Of a DNA stretch of 64,000 nucleotides, positions 59,033-64,000 are shown piece after piece (the first letter of the stretch is position 1; each line of letters begins with the position of its first letter). This stretch comes from Alteribacillus iranensis. GTDB lineage: Bacteria > Bacillota > Bacilli > Bacillales > Marinococcaceae. Under the pieces are notes generated by a model. That model was not told where the DNA came from, searched no databases, and was given only the letters and a program-made list of their open reading frames with translations. The stretch is from NCBI RefSeq assembly GCF_900113025.1, contig NZ_FONT01000003.1, positions 124,001 to 188,000 of the forward strand, given 5' to 3'. The position numbers and the translations under genes were made by a program.

Positions 59033-59839
59033 ATGATCGCAGAAAAAGCTCCTAAACAAATGCAGGAGGAAGTAAAAGCAGAGGAAAAAATCGTTTACCG
59101 AGCGGAACAATTGAACTTGTGGTATGGAGAGGATCAAGCCTTAAAAAATATAGATATGGATATCCAAGAAAATGAAGTAACGGCGATTATCGGACCTTCG
59201 GGCTGTGGCAAGTCGACCTATATAAAAACATTGAATCGTATGACGGAAATGATTCCTATTGTAAGAACGAGCGGACGCGTATACTACAGAAACGAGAACA
59301 TTTTTGATAAGAAATATAAAGTGGAAGAACTACGTACAAAAGTAGGGATGGTTTTTCAGAAACCGAATCCATTTCCAAAATCTATCTATGAAAATGTAGT
59401 CTACGGTCCAAAAATTCATGGAATCAAAGATAAAAAGCTACTCGATGAAATTGTAGAACGAAGCTTGAAAGGTGCTGCTCTTTGGGACGAAGTAAAAGAT
59501 CGACTAAAAGAAAATGCTTTCGGACTTTCGGGTGGTCAACAACAGCGTTTATGTATTGCCAGGTGTTTAGCCGTCGAACCCGACGTTATCTTGATGGATG
59601 AGCCTACTTCTGCCTTAGACCCAATTTCTACACTTAAGATTGAAGAGCTCGTTCAAGAATTAAAGGAAAACTACAGTATTGTCATTGTGACCCATAATAT
59701 GCAGCAAGCGGGACGAATATCGGATAAGACAGCATTTTTCCTTAACGGAGAAGTCGTAGAGTATGATAACACAGATACGATGTTTTCCTCCCCGCAAGAT
59801 AAACGTACGGAAGACTATATATCCGGCCGTTTCGGTTAA
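59033..59839 (+). CDS. pstB: phosphate ABC transporter ATPase PstB
   Basis: A 268-residue ABC ATPase with Walker [10 protein letters not shown], the Q-loop F-Q-K-P-N-P-F-P, the signature L-S-G-G-Q-Q-Q-R and Walker B I-L-M-D-E-P, all with the PstB-specific wording. It energises phosphate import through PstCA. ATG 59033 has AAGAGGTG upstream. phoU follows 15-21 bp later. Confidence 0.97.
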   Translation: MIAEKAPKQMQEEVKAEEKIVYRAEQLNLWYGEDQALKNIDMDIQENEVTAIIGPSGCGKSTYIKTLNRMTEMIPIVRTSGRVYYRNENIFDKKYKVEELRTKVGMVFQKPNPFPKSIYENVVYGPKIHGIKDKKLLDEIVERSLKGAALWDEVKDRLKENAFGLSGGQQQRLCIARCLAVEPDVILMDEPTSALDPISTLKIEELVQELKENYSIVIVTHNMQQAGRISDKTAFFLNGEVVEYDNTDTMFSSPQDKRTEDYISGRFG

Positions 59840-59860
59840 CTATAGAAAGGGGAGTTGGGA

Positions 59861-60511
59861 GTGGGAGTTAGAGGGTTATATGATCGGGAACTTAACGAAC
59901 TGAAAGAAGATATCTTGTCCATGGGTGATCAAGTCGTGTTGGCATTTTCTCAAGCACTTTCATTTTTAGAGACGCGTGAAGTTTCTAGAATCAACACATT
60001 TATTACAGATGATGAAAAAGTAAATAAAAGCGAGTTAGCGATACACGACAAGGTTACGATGATGATTGCTCGCCAACAGCCAGTGGCAACCGATTTACGT
60101 GTAGCCATAGCAGCATTAAAAATTGCGAGTGATATGGAGAGAATTGGTGACCTCGCCGTGGATATTGGAAAAGCGGCCAAGAGATTAAGTGAGGAAACCA
60201 AAATCGAAGATATTCAAGATATCCGAGAAATGGCCACCATAGCAGAAGAAATGTTAACTTCTGTTTTTGAAGCATACAAAAATAGAGACCTCATGCAAGC
60301 CCAGCAAGTGGCAGTGATGGATGATAAAGTAGACGATTTATATAGCAGGTTTATAAAGAAGCTTTTTACTTCTACAGATTTGCTCGGAGTAGAGCAAACG
60401 ACGCAGCTGGCATTTGTGGGCCGATATGTCGAAAGAATTGCAGATTATGCTACGAATCTGGCAGAATGGGTAGTATATGAAACAAATGGAAAACACTTTG
60501 ATTTAAATTAA
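59861..60511 (+). CDS. phoU: phosphate regulator PhoU
   Basis: A 216-residue PhoU made of two helical-bundle repeats. It links the Pst transporter to the PhoR kinase and down-regulates phosphate uptake. D-R-E-L-N-E-L-K near the start and D-M-E-R-I-G-D-L-A near residue 85 are the metal-binding E/D-x-x-x-D motifs. GTG 59861 is preferred (AAAGGGGAG 6 nt upstream) over TTG 59855. A terminator follows. Confidence 0.94.
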   Translation: MGVRGLYDRELNELKEDILSMGDQVVLAFSQALSFLETREVSRINTFITDDEKVNKSELAIHDKVTMMIARQQPVATDLRVAIAALKIASDMERIGDLAVDIGKAAKRLSEETKIEDIQDIREMATIAEEMLTSVFEAYKNRDLMQAQQVAVMDDKVDDLYSRFIKKLFTSTDLLGVEQTTQLAFVGRYVERIADYATNLAEWVVYETNGKHFDLN

Positions 60512-60513
60512 AA

Positions 60514-60549
60514 GACGCCGGGAGGAAGAATAAAACCTCCTGGCGTTTC
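60514..60549 (+). terminator. terminator of the pst-phoU operon
   Basis: ACGCCGGGAGG pairs with CCTCCTGGCGT (60515-60525 with 60536-60546), followed by a short T tail. Confidence 0.8.
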
Positions 60550-60553
60550 GTTC

Positions 60554-61057
60554 ATGGTAGAGAAAGGTGTGATTGTTCTGCCCCGTCTATTCGCATGTCT
60601 GCTTCTTTTCGTATTGGTGGCGCTATCGGGGTGTCAGCAGGAACCAGAGATCAAAACGATCCCTGATCCTGCTCCCGAACAAACGAAATCCCAACAAGAA
60701 CAAGGAATAGAAATACAATTACAAAAGGACGTGTATAACGGAATACCGGACAGAATGCGTGTTATCCTCAACAATAAAAGCGATAGGGAATACACCTACG
60801 GAGAATTTTATCAATTAGAACGAAAAATCAAAGAAAAGTGGCATATCGTTGTATATTCAGATGCTGTATTTTATGAAAACCCATCGTTTAAAAACTATGG
60901 CAGTTCATTTCTTCCTGGTGAAACAGTGACGCAATCCTATTCTCCAAAGAAATTGGGGTTAGACATTCCACCAGGAGAGTATCGGTTGGTAAAAACATTT
61001 TTGCATGAAAGTCCTTCTTATCAAGTTACGGTAGCGGTTCCATTTCGGGTCGAATGA
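60554..61057 (+). CDS. lipoprotein with a bacterial Ig-like domain
   Basis: A 167-residue (or shorter) lipoprotein: hydrophobic signal with lipobox L-S-G-C (C27 from ATG 60554), a Pro/Gln-rich linker and one beta-rich domain with R-M-R-V-I-L-N-N-K-S-D-R-E-Y and F-L-P-G-E-T-V-T-Q, typical of bacterial Ig-like domains in Bacillus lipoproteins. The start is uncertain: ATG 60554 has no good ribosome binding site, and the in-frame GTG 60569 is an alternative. Function unknown. Confidence 0.75.
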   Translation: MVEKGVIVLPRLFACLLLFVLVALSGCQQEPEIKTIPDPAPEQTKSQQEQGIEIQLQKDVYNGIPDRMRVILNNKSDREYTYGEFYQLERKIKEKWHIVVYSDAVFYENPSFKNYGSSFLPGETVTQSYSPKKLGLDIPPGEYRLVKTFLHESPSYQVTVAVPFRVE

Positions 61058-61065
61058 AAAGCCAT

Positions 61066-62268
61066 TTAACGATAGGTCCATGCTCGCCATAATATTTCGA
61101 GAGGCCCACGGTTAAAACGTTTCAGCCAGAACCAACTAAACATGATCTGCATTCCAAAAATAATCAAAGCAATGGAAGTACCAGCGAAGACTCCGATCGA
61201 TCCGTACCATCCAAACCCAAATCCGTAAAAAATAAAAATGCATATAAGGGACTGTAGTAAATAATTGGTGAGTGCTATTTTTCCGACCAGCTCCAAAGGC
61301 TGAAGGATGCGTGAAATCTGAGGCCGCCTAAGAAATAGAACAAACAAAGAAAGATAAAACATCATAAACAAAGGTCCGGCAATAATATTAAGGCCTTCTG
61401 CTGCCCCGTGAGCAAGCCATGATGGAATGGGCAGGAAACTATTTTTCAATAAAGCATAAACAGAGGATAAACCGCCGCCGAATAATAAGGAAACAAATGC
61501 AGTGTTTATCCAAAAACTTTTATAGCTCTCTGGAGATTGGAAAAGTTTTTTCTGGGCGGCCCACATACCGAGTAAGAATAGTCCAATAATGTTAGGAAGA
61601 ATAAATAAAACATTTAGCAATATATAAGAAACCTCTTCCTTCAAACGGAAAGCTAGCAGGTTGGTGTAATCTCCATGCTGATACAGCTGTCGCGCTGTTT
61701 CGACCAAGTCTGTAGCTTGCTTCTCATACACCGTGCCCTCATTTAAAGACACAACGTAATTACCAGCAGTGGTCAATAAAAAGAAAAAGATGGCAGAACT
61801 GCTGAGGAGTAGAAGCGCCCAAATTAGTAACGTTTTAGAACGACGGTTTATGAAAAAGATTAGAAAAAAGCCGGCTATAGCATAAGTGTGAAGGATATCT
61901 CCCGACCAGATAAATAGCAAATGGAGAAATCCTAACACCAACAAAAAGAGCAACCTTCTATAATAGTAGTGTTTTGCGTTAAGGTCCTTCCTAGATAAAC
62001 GTTCATAAAACAAATAGAAACCTAGTCCAAATAAAAACGAAAACATAGGATAAAATTTCCCGATCACGAACAAATCGAGAAAAAATACCGTCCATTGATC
62101 CAATAACGAGCTAGGTAAGCGGTCAAAGTAATCTGGTAAACTTTGCAGATGAAAAACAGGTGTTTTAAAGGACGACATATTAGCTAATAAAATGCCAAAT
62201 AAGGCAAATCCTCTAACAATATCAAGAGTGATAATACGGTCTTTATCTAAAGTGGGAGATGGTTTCAT
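61066..62268 (-). CDS. DUF418 membrane protein (YeiB-like)
   Basis: A 400-residue membrane protein with about ten helices. The opening R-I-I-T-L-D-I-V-R-G-F-A-L-F-G-I-L-L-A-N is the signature of the DUF418/YeiB family, distantly related to acyltransferase-3 proteins. Its function is not established. ATG 62268 has AAAGGATG upstream. It is convergent with the lipoprotein gene, 8 bp apart. Confidence 0.88.
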   Translation of the reverse strand: MKPSPTLDKDRIITLDIVRGFALFGILLANMSSFKTPVFHLQSLPDYFDRLPSSLLDQWTVFFLDLFVIGKFYPMFSFLFGLGFYLFYERLSRKDLNAKHYYYRRLLFLLVLGFLHLLFIWSGDILHTYAIAGFFLIFFINRRSKTLLIWALLLLSSSAIFFFLLTTAGNYVVSLNEGTVYEKQATDLVETARQLYQHGDYTNLLAFRLKEEVSYILLNVLFILPNIIGLFLLGMWAAQKKLFQSPESYKSFWINTAFVSLLFGGGLSSVYALLKNSFLPIPSWLAHGAAEGLNIIAGPLFMMFYLSLFVLFLRRPQISRILQPLELVGKIALTNYLLQSLICIFIFYGFGFGWYGSIGVFAGTSIALIIFGMQIMFSWFWLKRFNRGPLEILWRAWTYR

Positions 62269-62548
62269 CGTTGCTGCATCCTTTCTAGTATCGTCTGCTT
62301 TCTAATCTATCACTCTCTAATAATTGTATCTATACGTTTATGCAATAATCGTGTATGATTTTGTCAGATGCTTTATAACGGCTGTATGGATTGGCGGCTT
62401 CTGGGGCAAGTTTATACACAAACTGGATAGCTTGCTCATATGACTGCTGAGAAAGTACCTGCGGGCAGCAGATTTGCCGCTGCATCTATAACGGATGTGA
62501 AACAGCCATTACAGAGCTAACTTACATGTAGAATCTGGTGATGTACGA
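62269..62548. other. gene-free region with internal repeats
   Basis: TTTATAACGGCTGT (from 62370) and TCTATAACGGATGT (from 62488) are near-direct repeats. CTGCTG/CAGCAG and ACGGCTGT/ACAGCCAT can form stems. It might be a structured leader of the rodA-like gene or a small repeat element. I recognise no class. Confidence 0.35.
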
Positions 62549-63733
62549 TTGGGTTTACAAAATACAAACACTGAAAAACAATATGATATTAATATGTTAT
62601 TTGTCCTATTTTTGTTTGGAGTAGTGAGCTGTTTTTATATTTACTTTGCTCAGCAGATGGGGCAGTACGATGCGAATTTTTCCGTAAGACAGATGTTTTT
62701 TTACATTATTGCTTTTGGCGTGGCTCTTGTCGTGCTCCATTTTGACTTTGAGTATTACTTGAATATACATTGGTTTTTATATGGTTTTGGTCTTTTCTTA
62801 CTTATTTTATTAGAAATTATCGGCCCTCATGAGACGATTGCTCCTATGATTAACGGGGCAGTCAGTTGGTTTACTTTGCCTGTCATTGGTTCTATTCAGC
62901 CTTCGGAGCTAATGAGGATATTTTTAGTTATCACGTTGAGTGCAGTCACCTATCGTCATAACTCTAAATACCAAAACAATAGAGACATAAAAACGGATCT
63001 CACGTTGCTTGGCAAAATGGCACTCGTTGTATTACCTGTGCTTATTTTATTGGAAAGACAGCCGGACATGGGCAGTGTCATGTTAATTGGCTCCATTGTG
63101 GTAGCGTTGATGATTGTTTCAGGTATCTCTTATAAACTGCTGCTATTATTCATCGGCGGTCCGTTATTCGTATTTGCTTCCTTTATCTTTGCATTTTTCC
63201 GTTTTCCAGTTTTTGTGGAGACATATCTTTTGTCGATGCTTCAAGACTATCAAGTGAACCGAATTCATGGCTGGCTCAATCCTTTTGAATACGTGGATGC
63301 CGGTTTTCAGACAGTGCGAGCGATTACTGCGATTGGTTCGGGAAGGTTATTTGGCAATAATGATACTTCGATATATATACCGGAAGCTCACACGGATTTC
63401 ATCTTTGCAGTAATTAGCTCTATGCATGGTTTTATAGGTGGCGCTCTCGTTATCACGTTATATTTTGTTCTTCTGTACCAGATTTTAATTACAGCCTTGC
63501 GCTGTCACAATGCGTTTGGAAAGTATCTCTGTGCCAGTTTAATTGGAATGCTCTCTTTCCAGGTTTTCCAGAATATCGGGATGAGTTTAGGACTTCTTCC
63601 GGTTACAGGGTTTACCCTTCCTTTATTAAGTTACGGCGGAAGTTCCCTCATAGCAACCATGTTCGCTCTTGGTATGGTGATGAGTGTGCGTTATCATTCC
63701 AAATCATATTTCTTTGAAAGTCGGAAGGAATAA
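62549..63733 (+). CDS. rodA: RodA/FtsW/SpoVE family glycosyltransferase
   Basis: A 394-residue SEDS protein with about ten membrane helices, a peptidoglycan polymerase that works with a class-B PBP. Family motifs are I-Q-P-S-E-L-M-R-I (loop), G-S-G-R-L-F-G and H-T-D-F-I-F-A-V near residue 285, and the end motif P-L-L-S-Y-G-G-S-S. The layout fits RodA better than FtsW or SpoVE. The start TTG 62549 has only a weak site (GGTGAT) upstream. It is monocistronic with a terminator, and has no PBP gene beside it. Confidence 0.88.
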   Translation: MGLQNTNTEKQYDINMLFVLFLFGVVSCFYIYFAQQMGQYDANFSVRQMFFYIIAFGVALVVLHFDFEYYLNIHWFLYGFGLFLLILLEIIGPHETIAPMINGAVSWFTLPVIGSIQPSELMRIFLVITLSAVTYRHNSKYQNNRDIKTDLTLLGKMALVVLPVLILLERQPDMGSVMLIGSIVVALMIVSGISYKLLLLFIGGPLFVFASFIFAFFRFPVFVETYLLSMLQDYQVNRIHGWLNPFEYVDAGFQTVRAITAIGSGRLFGNNDTSIYIPEAHTDFIFAVISSMHGFIGGALVITLYFVLLYQILITALRCHNAFGKYLCASLIGMLSFQVFQNIGMSLGLLPVTGFTLPLLSYGGSSLIATMFALGMVMSVRYHSKSYFFESRKE

Positions 63734-63770
63734 AACTGCTCAGCAAAAAAAGCAGCGAGCAGTTTTTCCT
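63732..63770 (+). terminator. terminator after the RodA-like gene
   Basis: AAAACTGCTC (63732-63741) pairs with GAGCAGTTTT (63757-63766). Confidence 0.88.
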
Positions 63771-63823
63771 CCAAAAAGGGGTAATAATTATACATTTTTA
63801 TGGTTAAATATTCTCCTTTCCTA

Positions 63824-63854
63824 TTGACTTGTCACGTAAATCTAGTAGTATATA
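63824..63854 (+). promoter_or_regulatory. promoter of the acetyltransferase gene
   Basis: TTGACT (63824-63829) is followed after 16 bp by TAGTAT (63846-63851), about 25 bp before the start codon. Confidence 0.55.
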
Positions 63855-63876
63855 AACAATAGGCAGGGGGGAGAAA

Positions 63877-64000
63877 ATGATTGTTATAAAAAAAGCGACC
63901 GCTTATGATATAGAGGACATATTAGTTCTCATTAACAAATATACAAAAAAAGGACTGCTTTTAACGCAAACAAAAAGCTCGTTGTTACGTAATTTATCGT
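63877..64000 (+). CDS. GNAT-family N-acetyltransferase, N-terminal part
   Basis: The first 41 codons of a gene that runs off the window. ATG 63877 has AGGGGGGAG upstream. I-K-K-A-T-A-Y-D-I-E-D-I, then L-I-N-K-Y-T-K-K-G-L-L-L and S-S-L-L-R-N-L fit the ArgA-like small acetyltransferases of Bacilli, which have L-I-N-x-Y-A-x-K-G-L-M-L-P-R. Here the usual P-R is T-Q, so the substrate may differ. Confidence 0.65.
   Translation, partial: MIVIKKATAYDIEDILVLINKYTKKGLLLTQTKSSLLRNLS

Noticed and set aside
1-64000. CRISPR arrays, tRNA, rRNA, phage or transposase genes
   Set aside because: No regularly spaced direct repeats, no tRNA- or rRNA-like sequence and no recombinase or transposase motif were seen by eye.

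Overview
This 64 kb window looks like chromosome of an endospore-forming, low-GC Gram-positive bacterium of the Bacillaceae. The evidence is the conserved order valS-folC-spoIIB-maf-radC-mreBCD-minCD-spoIVFA-spoIVFB-rng-rplU-prp-rpmA, the sporulation genes in it, a T-box leader on valS and AGGAGG-type ribosome binding sites. Many proteins are rich in Glu and Asp, which would fit a salt- or alkali-tolerant species, but that is only an inference. I found no rRNA, tRNA, CRISPR array, phage gene or transposase.

Layout. 1-2.1 kb: the end of a LutB-like iron-sulfur protein and a TRAP transporter (DctQ, DctM). 2.2-5.1 kb: the membrane-fluidity system des-desK-desR, with two palindromes upstream that are probable DesR sites. 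5.3-13.5 kb: single genes, namely a dihydropyrimidinase, a TetR regulator, a YteA-like protein, an SMR efflux pair, a duplicated P-loop protein, a metallo-beta-lactamase-fold hydrolase, a quinone oxidoreductase and an OsmC protein. 13.5-18 kb: T-box-valS and folC. 18-30.4 kb: a complete Gram-positive type IV pilus locus (minor pilins, PilB, PilT, PilC, major pilin, prepilin peptidase, PilM, PilN, PilO) between folC and spoIIB. The major pilin gene has its own promoter and a class-II cyclic-di-GMP riboswitch. 30.5-43.1 kb: spoIIB, maf, radC, cell-shape and division genes, the SpoIVF complex, RNase G and the L21/L27 operon.

43.2-55 kb: a phenylacetate degradation island (paaK, paaABCD, crotonases, PaaI and another hotdog protein, an aldehyde dehydrogenase, a ferredoxin and the PaaX repressor). 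It occupies the place where spo0B-obg follow rpmA in Bacillus subtilis. Two promoters in it share a nearly identical 20-bp motif, probably the PaaX operator. 55-60.5 kb: a YhfI-like hydrolase and the Pho-box-controlled pstS-C-A-B-phoU operon. 60.5-64 kb: a lipoprotein, a DUF418 membrane protein, a RodA/FtsW homologue and the start of a GNAT acetyltransferase.

The most notable findings are the class-II c-di-GMP riboswitch on the pilin gene, the pilus locus with an inverted pilin-headed solenoid protein and a VanW protein, a repeat family whose first bases are the stop codon of the preceding gene in three of four copies, and two small genes (44 and 57 codons) with strong ribosome binding sites.
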